From positions 147,846 through 211,845 of the forward strand of contig NZ_JAUQSZ010000009.1 of NCBI RefSeq assembly GCF_030580995.1: 64,000 bases of DNA, read 5' to 3'. The DNA comes from Sphingomonas immobilis (GTDB taxonomy: Bacteria; Pseudomonadota; Alphaproteobacteria; Sphingomonadales; Sphingomonadaceae). The position numbers were made by a program, and so were the translations under genes. The notes under the pieces were generated by a model. That model saw only the letters and a list, made by a program, of their open reading frames with translations. It searched no databases and was not told the origin of the DNA. Positions 50,901 through 58,048 of this stretch are shown one piece after another. Numbering within the stretch: the first letter of the stretch is position 1; each line of letters starts with the position of its first letter.

Positions 50901-52403
50901 ATGAACCTGCTTTGGCGGCGGGCGCTCCAACGCGCCCTCTTGATGCTGATGATCCTGTCGATCATCACGCCGGCGTCGGCACAAAATCCGAACATCACCG
51001 GCCGCCCGCTCGCCGCCCCCACGAAGGGCACGGAGTGGGTAGATTTCCGGCAGGATGGCCAGCCCGTCACTGCCCCGGTCGCGACCGTCATCAGCGGAGT
51101 GAACGCCGCTGCGGGCGTCACGCCGTCGCGGTCGTACCTGCGCCACGTTGCGAACAACGTGTTCCAGAACACGGCGATCAGCACGACGCTGCGGCAGGTG
51201 ATGATCAAGACCTCGCACGTCGCGCGCGGTGACATCACTGCGATCGCGCTGCTCGAGGCGAATTTCTACATCAACAACCCGGCCTTCGCCGAGACGGGAT
51301 CGGGCTCGCCGCTGACCGTCCACGCTTCGATCGAATATCCGAAGAACACCTTCACGGAGCTCAAGTGGAGCGGCAACGCCAACGGCACCGTCGCCGATGG
51401 CCTGATCGGGCAGAGCGACTTCCTGACCATCGCGATCCCTGACGGCGCGGTGTTCGGCGTGCGGCGCCTGATCACCTCGACTACCGGCATCATGTTCAAG
51501 GGTGCCTATTTCGCCGCGCAGAACACGTTCGGCGAGGGTGCGGTCGGCTCGACCACCACCACGCCCGATCTCGTGATGGGCGGCACGATCGACGACAGCA
51601 CGCCGAGCCCGTCGATCTCGCATCCCTACGGCTTGGTGGGCTTCACCAAGAAGCCGGTCGTTCAGGCGGTTGGCGACAGCATCGCAGCGGGTGCGCAGGA
51701 TTCGGTGCGCACGGCGTCGGGCGACTACGGCTTCATCGCTCAGGCGCTCGGCGCGGCCAACATCCCCTTCATCAACACCGGCGTCGCCAGCGACCAGGCG
51801 CAGAATTACGTCAAGTCGCACATCGGTCGCGCCGCTGCTTCGCGGTACGCCACCGACATCATCATCCAGTACGGCGTCAACGACTTCAACGCTGGCCGAA
51901 CCGCGGCGCAGCTCGCCACCGACATCTCGACGATCGCGAGCTATTTCTATGATCGCCGGGTGTGGCTCACCACGATCACGCCGCGCGCGACGAGTACGGA
52001 CACCTTCGCCACGCTCGCCAACCAGACGACGCATTCGAGCAACGCGCAGCGCGTCATCTACAACAATATGGTGCGCAACGGGCAGATCCCCGGCGTGGCC
52101 GGCTATTTCGAAGTGGCCGACCAGGTCGAGAGCGCGCGCGACAGCGGCCTGTGGAAGGTGAACGGCGCGGCCGGGTACTTCACTGCAGACGGCATCCATC
52201 CGTCGACGGCGGCGTCGCTGGCGGCTGCAACGGCGATCCAGACGAGCCGGTTTACGGTGAGCGTGGCCGCGAACGACAATCACGGTGGCGCGCAGGTGGC
52301 CGCGCTGCGGGCGCTCACGTCCGTGGGTGGTGGCCGCTCGTGGGTGGCCGCGAACGATGTCTGCGAGGTAAAGCGACCGCTCCGTCTCCCGCTCTGCGGC
52401 TGA
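50901..52403 (+). CDS. Secreted SGNH hydrolase
   Basis: A 500-residue protein with a signal peptide (LLMLMILSIITPASA, cleavage after about residue 27). A beta-rich N-terminal half and a GDSL-type hydrolase domain follow: QAVGDSIAAGAQDS (serine about 260), the block III asparagine in YGVNDFN and the Asp-His pair in DGIHPSTAAS. AAGGAGACG precedes the start. It lies after the spanins and is therefore probably a lysogenic-conversion or late factor that modifies a surface polysaccharide ester. The last 60 residues carry no recognisable feature. Confidence 0.85.
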   Translation: MNLLWRRALQRALLMLMILSIITPASAQNPNITGRPLAAPTKGTEWVDFRQDGQPVTAPVATVISGVNAAAGVTPSRSYLRHVANNVFQNTAISTTLRQVMIKTSHVARGDITAIALLEANFYINNPAFAETGSGSPLTVHASIEYPKNTFTELKWSGNANGTVADGLIGQSDFLTIAIPDGAVFGVRRLITSTTGIMFKGAYFAAQNTFGEGAVGSTTTTPDLVMGGTIDDSTPSPSISHPYGLVGFTKKPVVQAVGDSIAAGAQDSVRTASGDYGFIAQALGAANIPFINTGVASDQAQNYVKSHIGRAAASRYATDIIIQYGVNDFNAGRTAAQLATDISTIASYFYDRRVWLTTITPRATSTDTFATLANQTTHSSNAQRVIYNNMVRNGQIPGVAGYFEVADQVESARDSGLWKVNGAAGYFTADGIHPSTAASLAAATAIQTSRFTVSVAANDNHGGAQVAALRALTSVGGGRSWVAANDVCEVKRPLRLPLCG

Positions 52404-52411
52404 AGGCTGGC

Positions 52412-52453
52412 CAGGGGGGCGGTTGTTTGCTCGAAACGAAGCGGCCGCCCCTG
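52412..52453 (+). terminator. Possible terminator hairpin after the SGNH gene
   Basis: CAGGGGGGCGG can pair with CCGCCCCTG around a 22-base loop, with extra Gs on the left. A poorly T-rich tail follows. It lies nine bases past the stop, at the boundary to lower-GC cargo genes. Confidence 0.4.
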
Positions 52454-52532
52454 TCGTATGGAGACCAAGCTTTCGACGTTCTCTTCTTTTCCATCCTCTT
52501 GAATAATTCTGGATGTAGGCGACAGTGCCGTC

Positions 52533-52955
52533 GTGGAAACGGATCAAGTAATTTCCGAGGCGGGGCTTCGTCGCCGAATCGAAAGCAAGCGAGCGGTGGC
52601 AATGGCGATGGTCGGTGATCGGGAACACTGCCGTGAAGCCTGGGTGGCTGCGGGATTTGCTGTCGAGTTGGCGGTTAAGGCATTGATCGTTAGACAGCGA
52701 CAGTTGGGCTTTTTCCCTAGTAAGGATGCGGCTCCCGAACTTCACATTCATAATTTGCGGCGCTTGATGATAGAATATGCGGGGCTAAACTTGGCGCAGG
52801 CACCTGCTTCGTCGCGGGCGTCAATACGGCAGGCTCTGGATTGGGAACGTCGGCACGACTATTTCGAGGCGCCGATGTCCCGTAAAGCCGCCCGCTCGAT
52901 GGTTGACGCGGCGTTCGGTGAGAATGGAGTGGTGCAATGGCTCAACTCGCTCTAG
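52533..52955 (+). CDS. HEPN-like protein, first gene of a lower-GC pair
   Basis: A 140-residue all-helical protein. The segment HCREAWVAAGFAVELAVKAL matches the long central helix of HEPN proteins (A-G-x-x-x-E-x-x-x-K-A-L), with a downstream HNLRRLM and WERRHDYFEAP. HEPN proteins are RNA-cutting or adaptor components of toxin and defence systems. The canonical R-x4-6-H motif is not clear here, so nuclease activity is unproven. GTG start. It overlaps its partner by 19 bases and its base composition is distinct from the phage backbone. Confidence 0.65.
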   Translation: METDQVISEAGLRRRIESKRAVAMAMVGDREHCREAWVAAGFAVELAVKALIVRQRQLGFFPSKDAAPELHIHNLRRLMIEYAGLNLAQAPASSRASIRQALDWERRHDYFEAPMSRKAARSMVDAAFGENGVVQWLNSL

Positions 52956-53446
52956 AACCTACCTTAGACGAAGCGCGGATCGACTCAGGCCGACGCTTCT
53001 ATAGCGCCATTACTGAGTTGGGCATTCAGCCTGATTTCTTGTGCTGGATGCTGTTCCAAGATGATTTGCAGCTAGTAATGGTGACATCGCTAGTCGATCG
53101 CGTCGGGTCTCTCCAAATTTATGAAATGCTGTTTAAAGCACAGGATGCTGGGCTGATTCCAGAAGACTTCAATTTATGGGAAGTTTCACTTTATAGCCAG
53201 CATTCCGAGATTGGAGTTGATTTACCCCGTCAGCTTAATCGAATTGGCAGAGAGGGCTTTGTCACGTTTGGTGAAGGGATGCAGGACATCGCGGTCGAGA
53301 GGACAATGTTTTTGTCTGGTGAACTTGACCCTGCTGCCATCGCGGGCCTCGGCGTGTATTCGGTTGCTGCAACGAAATTTAACGCAACTGAAGACCTCCG
53401 TCGATGGAAGTTTGCTGAACGAAAAATCATGAGCAGGGCGGCGTAA
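52937..53446 (+). CDS. Partner of the HEPN-like gene, unknown function
   Basis: A 169-residue protein of no family I can name with confidence. It has alternating helices and strands (GIQPDFLCWMLFQDDLQLVM, SLQIYEMLFKAQDAGLIPED, FNLWEVSLYSQHSEIGVDLP) without membrane segments. It is AT-richer than its neighbours. The overlap with the HEPN-like gene suggests a two-component toxin-antitoxin or defence module; which member neutralises which is not known. Confidence 0.6.
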   Translation: MAQLALEPTLDEARIDSGRRFYSAITELGIQPDFLCWMLFQDDLQLVMVTSLVDRVGSLQIYEMLFKAQDAGLIPEDFNLWEVSLYSQHSEIGVDLPRQLNRIGREGFVTFGEGMQDIAVERTMFLSGELDPAAIAGLGVYSVAATKFNATEDLRRWKFAERKIMSRAA

Positions 53447-53504
53447 GAGCAACAGCGCAAAATCACTTGCCCCGCGTTCCATTTTCGTTCTCATCTGCGC
53501 GGCC

Positions 53505-53765
53505 ATGCTGAACCCGCGCTCTCCAGCCCGCAACAGCGGCGATATCCCGCTCGACGAAGCGGTCGGCTACGCGACGCACGTCAGGATCAAGTGCAGCCCG
53601 GCCTCGTGTTTCGAACTATGCGGGCGGTCGGTGGTCTGGCTGACGTCCGATCTGTACGCGAAGCTGCCGAAGTGTCGGACCATCGGCGAATTCAAGGAGC
53701 GGCTGTATTGCAGCCGGTGCAAGCATCGCGGCTGGGTGACGATCGAGGCGGCCGGGCGGGACTAG
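53505..53765 (+). CDS. Small zinc-ribbon-like phage protein
   Basis: An 86-residue protein with KCSPASCFELC near the middle and YCSRCKHRGW near the end, i.e. two Cys pairs 30-35 residues apart, suggesting a zinc ribbon. Small proteins of this type are frequent in sphingomonad prophages with no known function. ATG start. Confidence 0.6.
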   Translation: MLNPRSPARNSGDIPLDEAVGYATHVRIKCSPASCFELCGRSVVWLTSDLYAKLPKCRTIGEFKERLYCSRCKHRGWVTIEAAGRD

Positions 53766-53865
53766 CGCAAAGCCGCTTAGCACGTCCCGGCGACCTTCTA
53801 AGAAATCGGGGATTTCTTTACACGAGCTATGTCCCCCGGATCCCGGCGGACATAGCCCTCCTATT

Positions 53866-54249
53866 CTACGCGGCGGCAAGCGCCGCGCGCGCTGCGTCAG
53901 CGATGAACCGCGAGCGATTGCGTGCGACCTTATCGATCCGCGCCAACAGCGCCTCTTCTAAGGTGATCTGAACGCGCACCGATTTACCGGGGCGCTCGCC
54001 CCGAACGAGGATCCGGCACACCTCGACGCTGCCCTCGGCGGCTTCAATCCCATCGATCGCCGAAGGTGCGGGAATAGGATCGCCGTAATCGGCCATCACC
54101 TTGAGATGCCCGACCAGCGCCTCTTCCGCGCCCATCGCCGCCTCCGTTACGGTGCGTCCAGCCGACACGCACCCAGGTAGATCGGGGAAATATACCCCGA
54201 AGCTGTCGATACCGGCTTCGACGATCGCCGGGTAATATACAGTCGCCAT
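53866..54249 (-). CDS. hicB: HicB antitoxin
   Basis: A 127-residue antitoxin. The N-terminal partial RNase H fold reads YYPAIVEAGIDSFGVYFPDL then PGCVSAGRTVTEAAMGAEEA, the HicB signature. A C-terminal ribbon-helix-helix-like end (RVQITLEEALLARIDKVARN) binds DNA. It neutralises HicA and represses the pair. GGAGGG lies before the ATG. It follows the toxin gene by about 30 bases on the same strand. Confidence 0.92.
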   Translation of the reverse strand: MATVYYPAIVEAGIDSFGVYFPDLPGCVSAGRTVTEAAMGAEEALVGHLKVMADYGDPIPAPSAIDGIEAAEGSVEVCRILVRGERPGKSVRVQITLEEALLARIDKVARNRSRFIADAARAALAAA

Positions 54250-54281
54250 ATCGAGCCCTCCTTGGCTTTGGTGGGTGCCCC

Positions 54282-54470
54282 TCAAGGGAGGGGCACCCCG
54301 GTTTGTTTTGAAATGCTGCGTAGCGTGCCTATCGATAAGTCTGCTTTGGGGTGAGGGACGGTGGCGGTGCCGGGCTTGGTGGGGTGGCGAAAGTGCTTGT
54401 GGCTCCCACTCTGCCGGACCTCGAACCACCCATCTGCCTCGATCCGCTTTATGACTTCCCTGCTTCGCAT
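54282..54470 (-). CDS. hicA: HicA toxin (mRNA interferase)
   Basis: A 62-residue double-stranded-RNA-binding-fold toxin with the complete family pattern: SREVIKRIEADGWFEVRQSG, the catalytic histidine in GSHKHF (H24), HPTKPGTATVPHP and a DLSIGTLRSISKQTGV tail. It cleaves mRNA when HicB is lost. First gene of the hicAB operon, with operator-like repeats directly upstream. Confidence 0.93.
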   Translation of the reverse strand: MRSREVIKRIEADGWFEVRQSGSHKHFRHPTKPGTATVPHPKADLSIGTLRSISKQTGVPLP

Positions 54471-54486
54471 TGTCCCTCGCTCCTTA

Positions 54487-54546
54487 TGTGTATCTTATAC
54501 ACAGTGACGCGCGGGTGCGCAAGCAATAGTACACATTATCTACACA
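54487..54546. promoter_or_regulatory. hicAB promoter region with TACACA repeats
   Basis: TGTGTAT-CTT-ATACACA (54487-54503) is a seven-base dyad. TACACA recurs at 54530 and 54541. The cluster lies 17-76 bases before the HicA start in an AT-rich patch; autoregulation by HicB through such a dyad is the known pattern of the family. Confidence 0.6.
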
Positions 54547-54738
54547 TAAAAGCTGACTAGAGCCAACGTCTTTGAAGGCGGGAAGTCAGCGCCGAACACG
54601 TCCGCCGGCGAAGGCCGAGCGGGGGTGCCGTGTGTCACCACGGCAACCGACGGGCCACAGACCCGCCACGCGCAGCTGGCCTAGCTGCAACGCCCCGCAC
54701 CCGCGCAACGGGCGGGGCCATCTGGACCCCACAAACCT

Positions 54739-55548
54739 ATGATTTCCCTAACGACCCCTGTCGGGCCGGTGAGCCCGGCTGCGCCCTATCTTGGCGGCAA
54801 GCGCAATCTCTCCCGCCGCCTCGTTGCCCTGATCGCGACGATTCCTCACGATACCTACGTCGAGCCGTTCGTCGGCATGGGCGGCGTCTTTCTCCGACGC
54901 GCGGCGAAGCCCCGCGCCGAGGTGATCAACGACCTATCGATGGATGTCGCCACGCTCTTCCGCATCCTGCAACGCCACTATCAGGCGTTCATGGATCTGC
55001 TGAAATGGCAGATCACCAGCCGTGCCGAATTTGAGCGGCTGGTGGCGGTGGACCCTGCGACGCTGACCGACCTAGAGCGCGCCGCGCGCTTCCTGTATCT
55101 CCAGCGCACCGCGTTCGGCGGGAAGGTCGTCGGTCGCAGCTTCGGCGTCGATCGGCGCTCGCCCGGCCGCTTCGACGTGACGAAGCTGGTGCCGCTGCTC
55201 GAGGAAATCCACGAGCGCCTCGCTGGCGTCGTAATCGAGCGCCTGCCCTATGCGGACGTAATCCGGCGCTACGATGGCCCGGACACGCTGTTCTACCTCG
55301 ATCCGCCGTACTGGGGATGCGAGGCTGATTACGGGGCAGGGTTTGCGCGTGCCGACTTCGAGCAGTTGTCCGATATCCTCGGACAACTGAAAGGCCGCTT
55401 CGTGCTGTCGATCAACGCGGCCGACGGCGCGCGAGAGGTGTTCGGGCGCTTCGCGATCGAGGAGGTAGAGACGACCTACACGATCTCCACCGCTGCGACC
55501 GGCGGCGGAAAGCGGGTCAGGGAGTTGATCGTCACGGGGCCGGGATGA
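54739..55548 (+). CDS. Phage DNA adenine-N6 methylase (Dam/D12 class)
   Basis: A 269-residue methylase. The SAM-binding block is VEPFVGMGGVFLRR, the catalytic motif is FYLDPPYWG (DPPY), and the N-terminal APYLGGKRNLSRRL is also typical of the D12 class. GRSFGV and VINDLSMDVATLF complete the pattern. It probably shields phage DNA from restriction or tunes packaging or replication timing; the target sequence is not deducible. No restriction partner is near. The 268 bases before it hold hairpins (AGCTGGCCTAGCT and GCCCCGC/GGCGGGGC) but no convincing gene. Confidence 0.92.
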   Translation: MISLTTPVGPVSPAAPYLGGKRNLSRRLVALIATIPHDTYVEPFVGMGGVFLRRAAKPRAEVINDLSMDVATLFRILQRHYQAFMDLLKWQITSRAEFERLVAVDPATLTDLERAARFLYLQRTAFGGKVVGRSFGVDRRSPGRFDVTKLVPLLEEIHERLAGVVIERLPYADVIRRYDGPDTLFYLDPPYWGCEADYGAGFARADFEQLSDILGQLKGRFVLSINAADGAREVFGRFAIEEVETTYTISTAATGGGKRVRELIVTGPG

Positions 55549-55551
55549 GGC

Positions 55552-55776
55552 TCAGTGACGTGCCTGCATCGTCTTGACGGCTGTCGCGGCGAACTGGCGA
55601 AATACGTGCCGCCAATATTCGCTGGCCTGATCCCAAGGGCTTTCGTCCAGCGTGCCGACGCTCTGGTATTTCCATAGCTCGGCCGCCAGCTCCTCGACCA
55701 AGGCGTCAACGTCGTTGGCGCTGCATAGGCGGCACCGTCCGCCCTGCGCGTGAGCGTCAGGCTGCGGCGTCTGCAT
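55552..55776 (-). CDS. Small hypothetical phage protein
   Basis: A 74-residue protein with GGRCRLCSANDVDALVEELA and DQASEYWRHVFRQFAA, a helical pattern with one Cys-x-x-Cys. Its start is inside the 3' end of the preceding gene in another frame. The open frame extends upstream to 56004, but that part is antisense-like sequence. Confidence 0.5.
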   Translation of the reverse strand: MQTPQPDAHAQGGRCRLCSANDVDALVEELAAELWKYQSVGTLDESPWDQASEYWRHVFRQFAATAVKTMQARH

Positions 55777-56026
55777 CACGTGCTTCGCCGAACTCAAACG
55801 GATCGACGCGGAAATAGGCGGCAAGCAAGTCCCGGTCCTTCCGTTCAAGCCGCTCAGGCGCGCCATCGCGCACGAAGGTGGCGAGATAGCCGTCCCGGCG
55901 CCGCAGCATCCGCGACAGCGAGGCAAGCGAGGCGTCCTTATCTCTGCTCGCGAGATCATCCAGGCGCGAACGAGCATCGGCCGGCGAAACCGGCGCAGGC
56001 ACACGGAACCGATGAAAAATCCCCAT
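55757..56026 (-). CDS. Small hypothetical phage protein
   Basis: An 89-residue charged helical protein (ARSRLDDLASRDKDASLASL, LSRMLRRRDGYLATFVRDGA). The ATG at 56026 is coupled to the YozE-like stop as TGATG. No motif is recognised. It lies in a three-gene leftward group. Confidence 0.55.
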   Translation of the reverse strand: MGIFHRFRVPAPVSPADARSRLDDLASRDKDASLASLSRMLRRRDGYLATFVRDGAPERLERKDRDLLAAYFRVDPFEFGEARDADAAA

Positions 56027-56262
56027 CAGGACGCCGCCCAATCCGTCTCAGCATCATCGACCGCAGCAAACACGTCGCCATCGGCCTGCTGACCGCGTAG
56101 ATGCTTGCGCACCGCTTCGGGATCCCCATCCTTGGGGAATGTGCGATCGGCCCGCGCCGCATTCGCCAGATCGTCGATCCAGTCGCCCCGATCGCGCTGC
56201 GAGAGCAGCCAGCGGCCAAATGGCTCGGCTTTCTGCATATACCTTGCCCGCTGCTCGACCAT
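56026..56262 (-). CDS. YozE-like SAM-fold protein
   Basis: A 78-residue protein matching the YozE SAM-like fold: EPFGRWLLSQRDRGDWIDDL, followed by LANAARADRTFPKDGDPEAV. The usual order F-x-x-W-L-x-x-Q-x-x-R-x-D-x-x-G-D-L-A is largely conserved. The fold binds protein or RNA in other settings; here the role is unknown. First gene of a leftward three-gene group next to attR. Confidence 0.75.
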   Translation of the reverse strand: MVEQRARYMQKAEPFGRWLLSQRDRGDWIDDLANAARADRTFPKDGDPEAVRKHLRGQQADGDVFAAVDDAETDWAAS

Positions 56263-56336
56263 GATGCACTCCCTTGCCCGAATCGGCGCTGGCGCTAATA
56301 TAGCGTTCCACGTTTGTTCTCACAATCGGGGGTGCC

Positions 56337-56738
56337 GTGGACGATCGCGAATTAAGCCTGGCAGTGGTGGGGCTCGACCACGCCAATTCGGATAAGAGCC
56401 GCAGCAACCGTCGGTTCGAGGTGGCGTTGTGCGCGCCGGGCGACCCGGTGGAATTGCGCCGGGAACCGAAGAACAAAGCCGACCGCAACGCGGTGGCAGT
56501 GTTCAGCGAACGCGGCATTCAACTGGGGTATCTGACGGCTGAGCGCGCCCCGTGGATCGGCGGCAAGCTAGCGGCTGGCGAAGAGGTCAGCGCGGTCTTC
56601 CAGGAACGATTGGCTGCCGTCGCCGTGATCCGCGTGCGCTTCGGCGGCGCTGCTCCGACTCTGCCCCCTCCGCGTGCAGTGCCCGTCTACAGCCACGATT
56701 TCACACCGGATCCTGACGGACCGGAGTGGGGTGCCTGA
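56337..56738 (+). CDS. HIRAN-domain protein
   Basis: A 133-residue protein consisting of a HIRAN domain: LAVVGLDHANSDKSRSNRRF, LCAPGDPVELRREPKNKADR, NAVAVFSERGIQLGYLTAER. HIRAN domains bind the 3' end of single-stranded DNA and are often fused to helicases or nucleases; here it stands alone. GTG start with GGGGGT upstream. Last gene before attR. Confidence 0.85.
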   Translation: MDDRELSLAVVGLDHANSDKSRSNRRFEVALCAPGDPVELRREPKNKADRNAVAVFSERGIQLGYLTAERAPWIGGKLAAGEEVSAVFQERLAAVAVIRVRFGGAAPTLPPPRAVPVYSHDFTPDPDGPEWGA

Positions 56739-56776
56739 TTAAATGCGGGGTCTTGTTTCAAAGTGGTGCAAAGTGC

Positions 56777-56797
56777 GGGGGCACCACTGGGGGCAGT
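56777..56797. promoter_or_regulatory. GGGGGCA repeats near attR, candidate integrase arm sites
   Basis: GGGGGCA occurs at 56777-56783 and 56789-56795, 12 bases apart and in the same orientation. The ten-base TGGGGGCAGT is identical to 13498-13507 near attL. Distance to the core is about 65 bases. Confidence 0.45.
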
Positions 56798-56859
56798 TTT
56801 ATTCTAAACGGCACGATGAGGCACGCAAAACTGCCATAAATAGCGGTTAGTTCGGTAGG

Positions 56860-56873
56860 GTCATCGCCCACCA
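56860..56873 (+). other. attR core
   Basis: GTCATCGCCCACCA, identical to the tRNA-Val 3' end at 13370-13383. The sequence further right would directly follow tRNA-Val in the uninfected chromosome. Confidence 0.92.
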
Positions 56874-56890
56874 CCGCGACGCGATCGAGA

Positions 56891-56912
56891 CAAATCAGCG
56901 AATGCTGATTTG
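56891..56912. terminator. Hairpin downstream of the MarR-type gene
   Basis: CAAATCAGC-GAAT-GCTGATTTG is a perfect nine-base stem, 73 bases past the stop of the leftward MarR-type gene and 18 bases right of attR. There is no T-run, so terminator function is uncertain; without the prophage it would also lie just after tRNA-Val. Confidence 0.45.
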
Positions 56913-56984
56913 CACGATCGCTAGCGCGGCCAGCGCTGCGAAGCGCGCCACAAGGCGCGGCTTTGCCGCGACTGACGGCGCACC

Positions 56985-57932
56985 TCACGCGATCCTGAGC
57001 CCTGCGCGCTTCACGGCGCCGGAGTAACGGCGCATCCCCTCCAGCGCGGTGGGGGACAGGCCCATGAAGGCGCGGCGGCGGTCGAACGGATCGGGGTGGC
57101 GGATCAGGAGCCCGGCCTCGGTCATCTTGGCGATCCAACGCAAGGCGGTTGTCGGCGCGACGGCGGCGGCTATGCACAGGCTCGACACCGACACCTGCGC
57201 ACGTTCGAGTTCGGCGGCGAACAGATCGAGCAGGATATCCCAGGCGGGATCCTCGAACAGGCCGCTTTCGAAGTACTGATCGCGCAGGCGGCGCGCGCGG
57301 ATCGCGGCGCGTACCTCGCGCGCGGTGACGGCGGGGAGCGGATCGTCGGTCGATACGGCGGCGGCCTCTCGCTTGCGATCGGACGGTGCCTCACGAGTTG
57401 GGGGCGTGGCGTCTTCGCGCGAAAGCCGGGCAAGCGTCTCGGCAATGCGGGCGATCTCGTCATTGAGGCGCTGCAAACGCGAGGTATCGGCATCGCGCGA
57501 CGCTTCTTGGAGGACGTGCGATCCGGCGCGGAGCAGCGTGAGGCTGAGCGCCGCGACGAGATCGAGCTGCGAGGGTGCGCAGAGCAGATCGACGTCCGGG
57601 CCGAACAGATTCGCGACGACGATGTCGATCTGCGCCTGCTCGAATGCCACAATGATCCGGGTATCGTGGGCGTGCGCTACGGCCAGGATATGCGGCAGCG
57701 CCAGCGCCAGTACGGTATCGTCGGTGCCTACACAGTCGACCGCGAGGACAGACAATGGGCCCGGCGTGCGCAACCGCTCTGCGACTTCATTCCAGCTAGC
57801 GCTGGCTGCCAGGCGGCCGCCGGCGGCGAGCACGGCGGCTTCCATTTTTGTCGCGCCGCCACCAGCTATGACGAGAGCGCTGGGCTGATCCCGGTTCAGC
57901 GCCGCGCCGCCCCAGCCATCGCGTTCGATCAT
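56985..57932 (-). CDS. MarR-type winged-helix regulator with an N-terminal sensory region
   Basis: A 315-residue protein. The N-terminal 150 residues have a receiver-like alternating pattern without the phospho-acceptor signature. Residues about 195-315 form a MarR-type winged helix (SVSSLCIAAAVAPTTALRWI then AKMTEAGLLIRHPDPFDRRR, followed by a wing and FMGLSPTALEGMRRY). It may be an atypical MarR with an additional input domain. The ATG at 57932 has a GGAAGGG upstream; an upstream TTG at 57950 is less likely. It is the first host gene after attR. Confidence 0.8.
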   Translation of the reverse strand: MIERDGWGGAALNRDQPSALVIAGGGATKMEAAVLAAGGRLAASASWNEVAERLRTPGPLSVLAVDCVGTDDTVLALALPHILAVAHAHDTRIIVAFEQAQIDIVVANLFGPDVDLLCAPSQLDLVAALSLTLLRAGSHVLQEASRDADTSRLQRLNDEIARIAETLARLSREDATPPTREAPSDRKREAAAVSTDDPLPAVTAREVRAAIRARRLRDQYFESGLFEDPAWDILLDLFAAELERAQVSVSSLCIAAAVAPTTALRWIAKMTEAGLLIRHPDPFDRRRAFMGLSPTALEGMRRYSGAVKRAGLRIA

Positions 57933-58048
57933 ACCCGCGCCCTTCCCCAAAGACAGTGCGCGAATTACGCATTAATCCGAAACGGACGGAACCGGCATTT
58001 CTTCCGATTTGGTCGGGTCGTGCGAAAGATCACTCCATTTTGGAGGGA

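Larger units (their letters stand above)
13370..56873. mobile_element. HK97-type siphovirus prophage integrated in tRNA-Val
   Basis: The element of about 43.5 kb is bounded by the 14-base att repeat. It carries integrase, an excisionase candidate, a CI/Cro-type switch, replication genes, terminase, portal, ClpP-type protease, HK97-fold capsid, connector, tail, lysis and accessory genes. Structural genes are all on the plus strand and in the order usual for lambdoid/HK97 siphoviruses. No gene of the packaging, head, tail or lysis blocks shows an obvious frameshift. Tail chaperone genes of a gene-transfer-agent type (36986-37545) and a 1037-residue tape measure indicate a flexible tail in the order of 150 nm, using about 0.15 nm per residue. 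Confidence 0.95.

Noticed and set aside
53766..53865. Short gap between the zinc-ribbon gene and hicB
   Set aside because: Nothing beyond the convergent gene ends was found; the AAGAAATCGGGGATTTCTT dyad near 53800 is the only structure, and it may be a weak bidirectional terminator, but it lacks enough support to list.
54630..55034. Plus-strand frame starting at GTG 54630
   Set aside because: It runs out of frame through the methylase gene, and its product shows no motif.
54621..56339. Twelve-base repeat GGGGGTGCCGTG at 54621 and 56328
   Set aside because: The right copy is just the ribosome site and GTG start of the HIRAN gene; no further similarity extends from either copy, so it is probably chance or a shared start context.
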